DNA of 64,000 bases from Verpa conica. Taxonomy: Eukaryota > Ascomycota > Pezizomycetes > Pezizales > Morchellaceae. Location: positions 372,001 through 436,000 of the forward strand of contig JAUFSD010000020.1 of NCBI GenBank assembly GCA_033030425.1, written 5' to 3'. This document shows, piece by piece, positions 13,206 to 25,380 of the stretch. Below the pieces are notes generated by a model. The model did not search any database. It saw only the letters and a list, made by a program, of their open reading frames with translations, and was not told the DNA's origin. Every line of letters begins with the position of its first letter. Position 1 is the stretch's first letter. Both the position numbers and the translations under genes were made by a program.

Positions 13206-14201
13206 TCTTTCTAATACTAGGCCACCAAAACACTGATCTATTACACATAGTTTGCACAGTACACGATTGCTATCCTGAATAATCTTTTCATCTACCAAAA
13301 GTACTGGTGCTTGAAGTTTTATAGAGTTCTGCAGTTAAGCGGGGTGGTCAATATTTCGGTAGTGGAAGTAACACTCCTCCAATGGACTGTCTATTCCTAG
13401 ATAAGCAGCGTTCCCTAAATTGCCTAGAACTGGAGCAACCGAGCCCTCAACTCAATGACGCGAAGAGTAAGCCTACCCAATCTGCCTCATAGCTAGCAGA
13501 GTATGAGGTACCATGCACTTTACAATACTCCTAAAAGTGGCTTAGTCCTTACAGTGTTAGTTGTCATGGGCGCATTATGTATCTTGCCGCAGCGCTGAGT
13601 CAGCATCGTGAGTATGCGGCACAAGAGCATGGTATTTCCAAGGATTTCCCGACAGCGGCTATATAGTCAAACACCCGCTCATAAGGTTATCAACACGCAA
13701 CAAGCAATATTCCACAAGTGAAAAGCAGAATGCTCTTGTAGAGATATGGTACCTCGAGAATACTGATCCTGTTACAATACTAGGTAAACAACAGGATTTG
13801 AAAGACAAGGGAGTTAGTTACCTAATCGATCTTAAATCAAACGATTGCGATTACACTAGCAGTTGTGCTAGTATGTACTAGTAGTTGATGACAGGTGTCC
13901 ATAAATGGACTACAAGGGGCTCACCCCTCCTTGTTCTTTCTTTCTTCTGCTTGTCAAGTAATCAATACATCACGTTGTTCTTTTTCGCTTCAACATTTCG
14001 CTTTAACAATCGATACATATAGGATGAACATGGTATTATGGTGGGTATCTGTGAGATATCAGGAGGAAATCGGGTCTTAGTTAAGTATAAAGCAAACCGC
14101 AGAATAAAGTTAACCTGTGAGAGCTTGGAGATATCACACAACCCTTGAATAGTTGGTATTTCAAAGAGCGATATAAAGTCTACGGAGATGGATTGAATCC
14201 G
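13206..14201. other. Gene-free stretch
   Basis: Only short frames, for example 13,895-14,080, with no recognisable content. No repeat with another copy in the window was seen. Confidence 0.4.
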
Positions 14202-14353
14202 CAGAGGTTTAAATGGGCCGGCCCATTAATTAATTCGGGCCGGCCCAGCCACCTTTTATGTGGCCCGGGCCAGCAATCACCATACTAAATTAATTATTGG
14301 GCCAGGCCGGGCCACCCTAGTTTTGAGCCCGGGCCGGCCCATTTAAACCTCTG
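14202..14353 (+). mobile_element. 152-bp MITE, copy 1 (inverted partner at 14,943)
   Basis: The element is bounded by perfect terminal inverted repeats CAGAGGTTTAAATGGGCC and GGCCCATTTAAACCTCTG. It is rich in GGCCGGCCC words with AATTAATTAA in between. Its reverse complement is, base for base as I read it, the element at 14,943-15,094. No coding potential. The flanks (GAATCCG before, ACGACAT after) show no obvious target duplication. Confidence 0.85.
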
Positions 14354-14942
14354 ACGACATGTGATACCGATAGTGAGGTCGAATGGTATTCATTTCCATC
14401 TGACGTTAGTTCATTGAAGCTAGAGAAATGTTATTAGACAAGAGATTGATAAAATGAATTCGGGAGAGGACACTCATCCGCTGCGTGGGATAGAAGGGCT
14501 ACATGGGTGGTATGGACAGTATGTTGGATTAGTAGCGAGATCAGGAATATTCCCATATTATATCAAAAAAACTTAGTGTAAATAGTAGAGGTTATTTCCC
14601 TGCTTCACCTTACAGATTTGATGGTTGATAAGCGGGATTAGTTCAGACGAGAGTGTTTATTACTCCTCAGGTTGACTAGGTGACTTATTCTATTTTTGGG
14701 CAAGAATGTGTAACATACCTTGAAAAATCCACTTAATGGTTTTAGCTCTGGAAGTATGGGATTCAAATTCTCTGTTACTTCAGCTATGTGTTTCTTGAAT
14801 ATTCCCCTTTGGTACCTTGACCTACTTTATCTCTAGCCCTCAGTGGCCGCGCAATAGCTAGTACTTTCCCGTGGAGTACTGCCAGTCCAATAATAATATC
14901 CATTCCGGGCCCTGAACTGTTGTATCTGCTCCTATGCGGGTG
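14354..14942. other. 589-bp segment between two identical inverted MITEs
   Basis: No reading frame of note and no second copy in the window. It could be ordinary flanking DNA between two independent insertions, or the body of a composite unit bounded by the 152-bp elements. Confidence 0.4.
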
Positions 14943-15094
14943 CAGAGGTTTAAATGGGCCGGCCCGGGCTCAAAACTAGGGTGGCCCGGCCTGGCCCAAT
15001 AATTAATTTAGTATGGTGATTGCTGGCCCGGGCCACATAAAAGGTGGCTGGGCCGGCCCGAATTAATTAATGGGCCGGCCCATTTAAACCTCTG
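14943..15094 (-). mobile_element. 152-bp MITE, copy 2 (identical, opposite orientation)
   Basis: Same length and same sequence as 14,202-14,353 but on the other strand, with the same terminal repeats. Zero divergence points to recent insertion, recent duplication by inversion, or gene-conversion-like exchange between the two copies. Confidence 0.85.
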
Positions 15095-16934
15095 TGTGGG
15101 TGCCGAGTTGTGTAGTTTTCGTACAGCTAGCTCTCTAGTTCTTGCATTCTTTAAAAACGGCTTCAAAGCACCACTCCTAGCCTGATCTCACAGTACTCGT
15201 GCTCATTACAGTCAAAGGGTACGTACTAATAAATACACATATATTATATTCCGGTAGCTTCATCTAAGGAATTCTTTGGTCAATTAAATGCATTCTGGGG
15301 ACCAGTCGGGACAAGGTGCGCGATCACTTGCAGTGACAGAGTTGCCGTGTCATAGTGTACTGTTATATGCTCGATAATATTTCCTTATGCCTAGCGGGCA
15401 TTTAATCTCTGGAGGGCTTCGGAGGAAGGTTATGATATGATTTCCAAACGGCTAGTAAGGACCTCGTACCTCGCACGTAGTGACAATTGGTACTATTGCT
15501 TTGTATAGTTCTGGAGCTTGTAACTGAAGCTATGGCCATAGTCGAGCCCACTTCTTGGTCAGCTCTTTGTATACTGGCCGATGGGGGCGATGAAGTATAT
15601 ATTCAAATGATTGCTATTTACATGAGGTTGAATTACATATTACCCTGCCTCGCTCTGTTACCCGGTATTCTTTGCTCATCGCCGAGACGATCACCTGTCA
15701 TCTTCCCACAATCGGATAACGCTCGACTGACCTTCTCGACATAATTGCCCGATGATACTAGGTGTGTGGAGGTATCGTGGGCTACCACAATCTAAAACTT
15801 TACCTCCAACACCGTCAGCGCATGCACCTGCGAGTGAGATTTGATGATGCAGGCACATCCACAAGCTGTCCAAGCAGCACTCTAATAAAAACAGCGTATA
15901 GAGGTATGTGGCTTAACATGTCTATTATTATTAGGCGAAATCACTCCTTCGGGCCATTCAAGCCCGCCTTGAGCTGTTCCTGTACCACAGGATGTTCTGG
16001 ACCTGTCACATACATCCAGCACATATACTTACATTCATCAGCTTCAGGATAATCTATCGATCACGAGGAGGCATCCTTCACGACTTCATCAGCACTGTTT
16101 CCAACCCGCACGCGAACCACAGTGGACATAGAGGAAGCATGCATTTCCTAGCGGTACAACGGTCCTCGCAGTAGTACACCAATTGAGCTGCGGAGGCTGG
16201 TAAAGGGTCACATGAAGATCGGGCTGTAGGGATACTATGGTGAGGTTTGATGGCTAAAGCATACCGGTTCAGGATATTGGAGAGGGGGCAAACGCTGCCG
16301 ACCGGCGAGAGAAAAGACATATTGAACCCTCCATCGGGAGAACAAGGTAGGAGAACGATATGGAGTAAAGTAGAAGCGAGAAGTAAATGTGCATGACATG
16401 GAAAGGCGTGATGCAGGCGTAGTTGTGTGCTCTCATATTGCGCAAATAGCACACGGAAAGTGCCCAGATATTGTTTTTGTTCTCAATCTACCAGCAGGTA
16501 ACATGAACAAGTGCGGCTGGGAAACAATACTTCACAGAACACCGAAATCCCCTGCAAGAACACCAACGTACCCTCTCTATTCTCACACTCACATTGATTT
16601 ATAAAGATCATAAGGAGCTACTTAACTTGGAAAATAGCGAAACTGGCGTTGTATCGCAAAATCAAGATTTATGGTTCCTAATAACGTTAGTTGAGTTGAA
16701 TTTAATTGGTCTATAGTGATTTTGTGAGGAGATTATTCATACGACTCTCGTGAAAAGATGACCTATGTCATTTTGATGCTACTCAGTTGAAGAGAAGCTC
16801 AAAATACAAGTACTCAGGGTGTATGGTATAATCCGCTCTGTTTCTGGATCTTGACAGCACAAGTTTGGTGCTGACACAAACTGTACAAGCGATAAGATAT
16901 GCTATGGTGTAGCTAATTACTAATCGTACGTGGC
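15095..16934. other. Stretch without a supportable gene
   Basis: Open frames are somewhat longer here than elsewhere on both strands (15,487-16,604). None has a recognisable domain. On the minus strand, 16,140 down to 15,940 reads as protein-like text (words such as NSADEVVKDASS and GPEHPVVQEQLKAG) but contains an in-frame TGA and would need a 30-nt intron. At most this is a gene relic. Confidence 0.35.
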
Positions 16935-17905
16935 CGTGGCGGGGGGGTGTCGGCCAAATCAGACGCCAAGAAACTCTGTCGGCCAAATCTCACGCCGAGG
17001 TAGTCTGGCGGCCAAATATTGACGCCAGGAATGTCGGGCGGCCAAATAAAGCTTGGCTCCCAGCTACTATATAAGGGGCACCTCTTCCTCCCCCTCTCTT
17101 ACTTCTTCATGGGATCTTGTGCCGGCTTCGGTGCTCGAACTGGTCGGTGCCTATAGCTGTTCACAGCTAGCCCTTCCTGCCTTTGATGGCAAGTTCGCCG
17201 CCTATACTGGAGCGTCCGGAGGCTATCTCAGCGCTCTTTTCCTCCTGGTCCTGGTCCTCCTCCTCCTCCTCCTCCTCCGCCTCCTCGACCTTCTCCTCCC
17301 TCCTCCTCCCTCCTCCTCCTCGGTACTCTCTTTGGTGTTCTCTTTTCTCCCTCGCTTTCTTCTTCCGTTTCCTCTCGCTTTCTTCTTTCGCTTCCTTCTT
17401 TTTTTTTCTCGCTTTTTTTTTACTATTGGTCTCTGGGCGCTGTCCGAGGGATTGAAAGTAGAAAAAAATATAAGTATTAGTTTATTTGGGCTCAAGATGT
17501 TTCCTTAAGATACTGTAAATTCTGGTTTTTTTGCTTTGAAGTGCTCAGTTACTGCTTGTATTTAATGAAATTGAGATTTACAGTTGAAGTTATAAAGCCC
17601 ATTATATTCGCGTGACAACAAGTAATCAGGCTATCGTTTCGGTATTTACAGTATAAAAGTGCTAGCAATGGATATGTAGCGAGAGATTCTTGTTTAGAGT
17701 ATCATAGTTCTAACTGTATAGATCACACAGGAGGGGTTGTAATAATGATACCCCTATTGTACGGGATGGTTATTATTTTGCCCCACCCAGACATCAGAAG
17801 CCATTGTGCGGGAAAAAAACGGTATTTAGGGTGTACCCTGATGTGTGGAGGTCATTCTATGTGACTGCCCATGTCAGCCCCCTTTCATATCCCGGTATCG
17901 GTTAC
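16935..17905 (+). repeat. Dispersed ~0.9 kb repeat family, copy C
   Basis: Plus-strand copy. Four tandem units GTCGGCCAAAT...GACGCC (16,950-17,050) end in AATAAAGCTTGGC. TATATAA follows at 17,070, then the LELVGAYSC block (17,120-17,215), a long CCT/CTT pyrimidine tract (17,240-17,420), GAGGGATTGAAAGTAG (17,446-17,461), CCATTGTGCG (17,803) and AGCCCCCTTTCATAT (17,876). The promoter-like order (upstream tandem units, TATA, transcribed block) is the same as in copies A and B, which suggests a transcribed non-autonomous element. The Leu/Pro/Ser-rich frames are by-products of the tract. Confidence 0.7.
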
Positions 17906-20068
17906 ATCAATTTTCCCTGAGGCCATTATTTAGTTGATACTTAGGCATGTGTGTAACATTTTCATCTTTCTTATGTGTTAAGGGATTCAGAGAAAATGCA
18001 GCGTATGAAGTTCAAGAATTCAACTATACCAGCTAGTAATATCTAACAACTTTTGCAAACAAAGCTTCTGATCGAGGCCATGATTGGAGATTCTGCTCCT
18101 ACTGACTTGGCGCAGACTTGTTCTGCTTATGTAAAATAATCTACAGTTAGTATCATGTAACAGACTAATAATACTAGGTTACTAGACAGCATACCATCTA
18201 CCATGGAATTCGATCCAAGCAGTGTTTGCAATGGTACGCCGGTTAGGTGGTATAAGCTGATACAAATTTAAATGATAATGAGATAGTAGGTGCAGTTTTG
18301 ACTTGCTAAATAATGCGGCTCAACTGATACAGACCCTACAGAAAATCAGTTTTTACCAGTTTACCACCAGGGTAGTATTTCATGATCGAGGTATTACAAC
18401 ACTGATTGTAGCCAGTAGCGCAATGCTTGAACAGGTCTATATTATCTATCTATAGTCAATTCAGTGTCTCCATATGCAATAGTCTCATTGCCAGGGTCAT
18501 AATAGCATGTCTGACCAGATGGAATATCTATTTTTAGAGACTGGAGTCAGTGATTTGACTGCCAAGAACTCTAATAGTTCTACTGGTACCAAACCATGCA
18601 TGATTGGGCTTAGGTGGTTGGTGCAGTTCCATCTATATGGTAAATGATAATGAGGCAGTTGATGTGGTTTTAGTCTAAATTCACACTGGTTTGTACCATT
18701 GAAAACACTGGATCCAAGTACGACATTTGGAACCTTCCCCCATCGGCAACTTCAACCGGACGCTACTTTTGCAGTTGACTGGGTAGAGTGGGTATCTATA
18801 GCGTTACAGAATCACTGGATATCACTCACCACCGCGGGAATCGATGGCTTTCTTGCTGTTTGCCCTCAGTAAAGTGCTTAATGGTGAGAGATACAGTTCC
18901 TTAATCTCATCTTGGTTGTGGCTCGGTGTAAACTAAGACTAAGTGAAAATAGACTCTGACGATCTAACGGGTTATTTTCTTGTGGGTTCAAATTACTCAA
19001 ATACGTTTCGGCTAAGCTTTTTGGTACTTCTGTGACAGGTTCCTCTGTTAGTTTTATCACTACTATATCTTTCACCCCTCCTGTTCATATGACAATATAT
19101 TCCTATATCTTCTCTCTCCTCTCCCACCTTTCATATATCTATGGTAAGAATAGAGATAAAGGAAAACACTTCCCTCGGTGCCTGTTCAAACTATTTACCA
19201 CAATGTCTGTCGTCTGATTTTATGGGCCATGCGGTAGGTGTATTGATCATACGCTCAGACGACCAGTTCAGGTGGGTGTTTTCTAGGCTGGGCTGGTTAA
19301 ACCGAGTAGTGCTAGGTTGGGTATCTATTAGGACATGCTTCAGTCTCTTCAAGGCCCCCCTGAATACCGGTGGATATCCCTCTTTCTCTAAGGCGCAGGC
19401 TTCATACTGGACGAAATACAGTGAGGTTGATGATATTGGATAAGATTTGATTTGGAGTCTATCCCTCGAGCGTCAGGCTAGTCACTATCAGCAGACTTCT
19501 TGACTAGATTGGATATTTGATTAACTGCACAATCCCTTCGATTTCGGACAACCTAAAGATAATAATAGAATAATTTTTTTTTTTTCTTTGTGTAGTCCTA
19601 AAACTATGCTGCGGTGGTGCTCTAAGCGCCTGTGCCTGGCAATGATGAAGACAAGACTAGATGATACTCTCCGGCTGAATATTTGAAACACTCCTATCCT
19701 TCTAACGTCGAATGTAGCCGTGGCATACCAAAGACTATATAATCTCAATCCCCAGCAGTGATCTTGGTATGAGTAGGCAGTACTTTGTACATGTATATCA
19801 GGACAAAAGGGTATATTCAATGGATCAATAATTATCACCTATAACTACCAATCACTCCAAAAACCTCAAAAAATCTCTCCGAGTTCCACCTCAACACCTA
19901 GATCTCTACTATTCCTTCTAAACACTAACTAAAAAAGGCCCTTCTACCCATACACCGTTTGAAGTATAGGTTGGTTCCTTCATTCACCTCCTCAACCTAC
20001 TACAATAGTTAGTGACTGAACATATTATACCAATATCAGAAGGGCCAGTGACGCAGGTTCGTCTGGCT
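17906..20068. other. Gene-free stretch
   Basis: No supported gene. A loosely repeated block containing AAATGATAATGAG occurs at about 18,268 and 18,640. Frames such as 19,141-19,443 have no recognisable content. Confidence 0.45.
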
Positions 20069-20151
20069 CTATTCAAGTAGTTTGTCGCTTACCTCGTAGT
20101 CATAGTTGGCTACCACAAGGTGGGCATATCGCCGTATCTCGTCTATTACTG
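20069..20151 (-). pseudogene. Possible frameshifted C-terminal tail of the kinase-pseudokinase gene
   Basis: Directly past the stop at 20,152 another frame reads protein-like text (RIWLLVAVIDEIRRY, then VVANYDYEVSDKLLE and a stop at 20,069). It overlaps the last codons of the main frame and has a stop just upstream in its own frame. It would belong to the gene only if there is a one-base indel near 20,190 or an unrecognised splice. Confidence 0.3.
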
Positions 20152-23091
20152 CTACAAGAAGCCAGATTCTAGTAACAGATGTCTGAGCCAAATTCCATCA
20201 TGGAGCTGTATTTTTTGGTCTATCGAATCCCTCCAGAGAAGGCGGGATTCTATGTCAGCCTGAGTGGAGGCTTCACTCGATAGTTGTGTTTCGGGCTCGG
20301 TATTGGGTCTAAACAGTTCCCGCATATGGGCAAGAATCCTCGTAGAATCTAGCCGAAGAGTGACCCTAGGCTCTAACATCAACATAACTCCCATCAAGAG
20401 GTGGCGCATCTTTTTAGAACAGCCAGGTACCATTCCCAAGGAAGTAATCCACTCATTCATCTTGTGCTTCAGTCCCCTAGAGCTATTAAGTCCAAGGGAA
20501 GTAATCTTCCGAGGGATAGCTTTCTGGAGATCCTCAACCCCTTGGGACCCATGGAGCATATATGTGGCAACGAAACAGAACACACAGCCTAAAGACCATA
20601 TGTCCATTGGAGAATTATCCTCATAACCCGGTTTCTTGCCCGGCCGTAGCCATGAGCCCCGAGGGTACGGACAATTGGCTTCAGGAGATGCAAAAGAGAC
20701 TGCACCGTAGGTGATGGAGTTGGGGTCTTGCTGGCCATATTTCAACCGCAGGTTATCAAAGCCTGATAATACCAACCTTCCCCTCATAACGAGAATAGTA
20801 TAAGGAGTAATCTTTTGATGATACCTGAACGTAGCTGCTTTATCATGTGAGGCGGTCGCAGCAGAGGTGTGAATCGAATTAAGCGCATGTGATAATCCGA
20901 GAATAGAATCATAGAATGAAGAATCGTTCAAAAATTCTGGATGTCGCTGACTGTTTTCGAACATCTCATGGAGAGTTGTTTCAGCGTAAGGAAATATTAG
21001 GAAATCGGTACCCATATGAGAATATGACCCCAGGAGACTAATGATATTGGGGTGCTGAAGCCTTTTCAAGTGCTTATAGGTATCGAGCTGTAGGGCAATA
21101 TCATAGTCGTGGCTAACTTTCCTTAAGGCGACTACAAGTACATCCTGAAAAATACAGAGTGATTAGAGGGAGTTGATGCTAGTCCACACTTATTGGTAGA
21201 AAGCTTACCTTTTCCCTAACCTCATCGGAACTGCAAGTTGGAGTGGAACGGGTTGCCTGTAAAGGATGTTAGAAGGTCGAGGTGGGGTGTATTTAGAAAC
21301 GTACCTGGTGTGGCAATTCCCCTAGACCCATTTGGTGGATACAATAAATCTCTACTTTAGAAAATGTAGTGTCCAGTCTTTCTATCACCTCCTCACTATG
21401 GAAAGGTAATATGATATCGTTATGTAACTCGAGGTGTACGCTATCAAATGTAGGGGACAGATATTCCCACTGGGTCTCGTAGAATCCACTGATGGCACTT
21501 ACAACCGACTCTGCAAATGGTAGGTCTACATCCCTGCTATGCATGAGACTGATAATCTTCTCAGGCTTCCGTACCCATATGAGAATACAGAACAACTTCT
21601 TTGAGTAATTTAGGATAGTGTCGACAATTTCCGATAGATCACCTAGGGCTGTTTTGAACCCCTGATCAGGACTAACACAGTTGATAATTGCCCTTACACT
21701 GTCCTCGGTTAAAAGACGCCCGATGACGGGGCGAGGAATAAAATGCTGCCCCTTCACATTAGTTTCTAGTCGACTCTCTTTGATGCGATCTCTCAGCCTT
21801 TCCATTGGGGAAACATCTATTCACTATATGAGTATGCTAGGCAGCTTAAAAGGAGACAAGAACGAGGACCCTTACCAATCGGATCTGGAATGACATCCCC
21901 CCAGCACCCTGGCTGGGATAGTACAGCCGCCGACGGACCATTGGAAACTCCTGATGGACTGAGGGCAAACTGGTGTAGCTTTGGAGCGCCCAAAAGGGGT
22001 TTTATAAAACCAATCTCCTTCAGATAATCTCCATTCAAGATTTCACTCGCGGAGGCTCGACTACTAGGATCTGCAACTAGTAAACTCCTTACTAAGCTGA
22101 TCCCACTATCATTCACCTGGCATATCTCCATGTACTTCACTGGAAATGTAGTTTTCCCCAAGCAGAAATTAAATAGGGCAACTATATCAGTCTCATCTGA
22201 GTCCAAAAGTATTGTGTCAGGCGCTATACCTGAAACAGTTGTAGAACTGTCTGTATCTTCGCAGAAAGGTGTTCTTGAGGTGAGGATTTTGTGTATTATA
22301 CACCCTAGCGCCCACATATCGACAGCATTTGTATAAGACTTTCGTGTTGGTACTCCTGGGAGTATTCCTAACATCTCAGGTGCAAAGTAGCCAGGCGTCC
22401 AAACTTGGGTAATTAGTTCGGTGCCTTCTTCGTTTTTGGAGCCTCCGAAATCTGCGATCTTAACCCATATTGGGTCCGGTGAAACAATAAGTATATTCTG
22501 TATTAATGACTTAGTATACTGCGATATATAATGATAGGGACTCCAGACCTGGGGCTTGAGGTCTCGATGACATATTTTTCTTTCGTGGAGGACGGAAAGA
22601 CCCTCAAGCAGCTGTTGAGTAATTTCTCTAACATTATGTGCAGCACCGGGGGTCTTGATATATTGGTACAAGTCTCCATGCTCGATGTACTCCATAGCAA
22701 TGAAAATGAAGTCTTTGTCCCCGTACCAGCCGATGAATGATACGAATAATTGTTTGTGCTAGTGCCCCTTATGTTTAGCGCCATCCGTAGCAGCAGTTCG
22801 GGTATAATGGTTACAGACATCCGTTAATGCGGATAACGTTTTTAATTCCCGGGAATAATCAAGGCCTTTTCGGCTTCGCGACAACTTCTTTACTGCTCTA
22901 AGCTGACCTCCATCGGATTCCTGTAAGATGACAGTACCGAACGCCCCAGACCCCAGCTCACACTTTTCGGACCAGCTCGTAATAATTTGCTCGTGACCCT
23001 CAGTAGAGATACTTTGGATAATATGGTCCTTGTGGATGATGACGTCTAGCTGGTAGTCGTTAAGGCTGGGTTGATTTAGTGTAGTCTCCAT
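20152..23091 (-). CDS. Tandem kinase-pseudokinase protein (six exons, 885 aa)
   Basis: Minus-strand exons: 23091-22819, 22758-22549, 22497-21876, 21816-21305, 21256-21209, 21144-20152. Every junction keeps phase. The N-terminal half is a Ser/Thr kinase with Gly loop LGSGAFGTV (about residue 46), Lys in LRAVKKL, MEYIEHGDL, HRDLKPQ|NIL split by an intron, IADFGGSK, FAPEM and MWALGC. The middle (about 370-540) resembles a module that precedes many Pezizomycotina kinases (FIPRPVIGRLL, KKLFCILIW, ILPF). The C-terminal half (555-885) is a degenerate kinase: the Gly loop is lost, VVALRKV keeps a Lys, the HRD position reads YHQK, DFG reads SGF, but SPE and DIWSLGC remain, so it should be a pseudokinase. 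The first kinase frame stops 12 bases before the next ATG. The G|GTAAGG donor at 21875 and the AATAG acceptor at 21817 join them in phase (DPI-DVSPMERL), which favours one gene. Introns 1 and 2 start GTCTGT and GTCTGG, which is unusual. Confidence 0.85.
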
Positions 23092-23999
23092 CGTTTTGTT
23101 TTGTGTGTAGAGAGTCAGCTAAAGGTATATCTAAGAACATCTGTCCCTGTCCTCGTAGCGATCGGTTACCCCTTTTTTATTTCTTGCCAAGCGATCTCAT
23201 GTTGGGTGCCTAAATCACGTGAGTTGTCTTGGCATAGCCCTTGTCTTTCTCCGCAAGGCTACAGCGTATCTCCGGATGATGACCCCAGATACGTAGACCG
23301 GCATAAATATATTTATTTACAAGTCACGTCCGGCCTCCGGCCGGATACAGGTGCGAGCGTAAATGCGCGGCTAGAATGAATGTGGCAGGTATAAGGGGAC
23401 ACTGTGGGTATGGCACTGAATGTGGGTAGGTATAGTAGTCTAATAAAGAGATATTGCGGGTATGGCACTGAATGTGGGTATCATGCCTGTGCCGCAGTGC
23501 CAAGCCACTACCGGAACGGAATCAGCCGCAGCTCTGGAACAAATCAGCTGCAGCTCCGGAACAAAATCAGCCGTAGCTCCGGAATCTTTACTAGCCGCAC
23601 TTCCGGTATACAGCTGCATTTTTGTATATAATTGGTTTAATTTCCCCTTCACTGCTGCATCTTTTTATCATTCACATATTACAATGTAGAACAATATTAT
23701 CTACTTTTTTCTTACTCTTATATTTTATTTATTATTTTTTACCTTTCAGCCACCTTTGCTGCTTCCAGCCGCATTTAACTACACCAGCCACTCCTGCCGC
23801 TTTCAGCCATCCCTGCTACTTACAGCCACTCTTTCTATTTTAGTCTTTATTTTTAGGCTTTAGTTACTCCACTTTTTATCCCAGTTTCCCTACCTTTAAT
23901 TCCCCCACAGATAGGTGTGCAGGGATGCCCGGAGGATATTAAGCAATGCATCATGCACGTAAGGGAATTAGGGTAGGGTAATCGGAGTTGGAAAGTGGG
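23092..23999. repeat. Intergenic block with short tandem repeats
   Basis: Upstream of the kinase gene. GGGTATGGCACTGAATGTGG occurs twice (23,407 and 23,458). Units like ATCAGCCGCAGCTCCGGAAC repeat three to four times between 23,515 and 23,605. CAGCCAC/CAGCCGC-type words recur at 23,745-23,830. No coding frame is supported. Confidence 0.6.
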
Positions 24000-25380
24000 A
24001 ACAAAGGTATTGTGTTAGCAGGGATTTTTGTATAAATAGGGAGCGTTGCTCCCTTTTTGTAGCAGTTTTTCTTCTCTTCTTTCTTTACGCAACTTTTCTT
24101 ACGCCGCGACCGAGCTTCGCTCGGTCACGGCTACTACTATCGGTTCCCCCATTCTCACGACTCTAGAGTTATAGCAAACTTTCGGGCGCGCTGAGACTCC
24201 ATCTTACGGCAATACTGGGCACGTAGGACGGGAGTTGTTGAAGCAAACCTTCGGGCGCGCTGTAGCTTCTTTGTCGACCCAAACTTCGTTCAGGTGCCCT
24301 TCGGGGAAGTTGCGTCCACCTGCCCCCATTACCTCCGGATTTCACACTGCCAGTCTCTGTAAGCCTAGCGCTGGAACCTCTGTCAAAGTCCTCCGGAAAC
24401 CCTCTCCATTCCATTTGGTTTGGATGAGCCCCTACTCGTTGCCTTCGGGCATTCACCATGATGTTGGAGGTATCTCACCCGAGAACCAACCTCTCCACCA
24501 CCAGTGAGCGGGCAGTCCCCCTCAACAACACTTCACTTTACCGGACCAGGTAGACTCGATTCTCCAGGTCCTTTATTATATATAAACACTTTTTCCGACC
24601 GGAAAAAGTGCTCCACTTGACAGTTGGTCGACATCCGAGATCACCAACCCCCCCTCTATCTCAACGGCATACTGAATGACACCGGCCCCATGCCTTACAC
24701 TACCATACTTCGGCTCTGTCCAAGCCCCTAACCTTCCTTACACCTTCGCTTTTTTTCCTTTTTTACCAGACTATGTGACCGTGTCCGCTTCGGCGGGGGT
24801 AGAACATTTTCCTTGGTACCGGAGCTCCCCTAGGATGATCATAGCCTTGAGTTATAGGACGACTGGACCGGATTACACGCCAGGAATCAGCCTCTCTCGT
24901 TACTACGTCGTTGGATCGGTGGATTAAGTGCTAGGAGAGTTGGGATGGGTTTACACTTGGTTTACTACATGTTCTTTCTTTGGTGTCGCTTAGTTAGTTC
25001 TATGTATTACGTTCTTTGTTGAGGTCCCTCTATGCGTTTAGTTCATAGATACCCGTTCACTCATTTTGTTATCGGTACTCGATACCCATAGTTAGTTAGT
25101 TAGTTAGTTCGTGCCACCTAGTGGCTTACCTAGTGGCCCTTGGGGCTAGAAGGGAAACAATATACTTTACTTTAATTTACTTTCTTCAGTTAGATTCAAT
25201 CAAAGCTTTCTCTTCTCGCTGCCTCTCTACTACTACATCGCTATGCGATCGTTGAATCCACTGAGACTACATCACAAACTCTTGGTATTTTGCTTGCAAC
25301 GGATAGTTGCCTTGCCATTAAGTTAGTTGTGTCCTGTGGTTACGCTGTTCTCACGCTGCCCCCTTGAAAGTTTTCTGGGG
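24000..25380. repeat. Left arm of a large inverted repeat
   Basis: Nearly the whole 1.4 kb recurs in reverse at 26,185-27,565. Shared landmarks in order are GGGAGCGTTGCTCCC, the hairpin GACCGAG...CTCGGTC, a block with an open minus frame of 96 codons (24,169-24,459), the CACTTTTTCCGACCGGAAAA block, (GTTA)n, and the end at CTTGAAAG. Identity looks around 90-95% by eye, with scattered substitutions and small indels. At the outer end the copy of the oxygenase start codon reads ATA instead of ATG. The arm frame is kept in both copies but matches no family I know. Confidence 0.85.

Noticed and set aside
15940..16452. Possible minus-strand gene relic
   Set aside because: Needs a 30-nt intron and has an in-frame TGA. 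The frame upstream does not connect.
21293..21805. A separate gene starting at ATG 21,805
   Set aside because: The preceding kinase frame would stop 12 bases away, and a canonical intron joins the two in phase, so one gene is simpler.
24169..24459. 96-codon frame in the left inverted-repeat arm and its partner at 27,100-27,390
   Set aside because: Kept in both arms but also open on the opposite strand, with no recognisable family. Not called as a gene without more copies to test selection.
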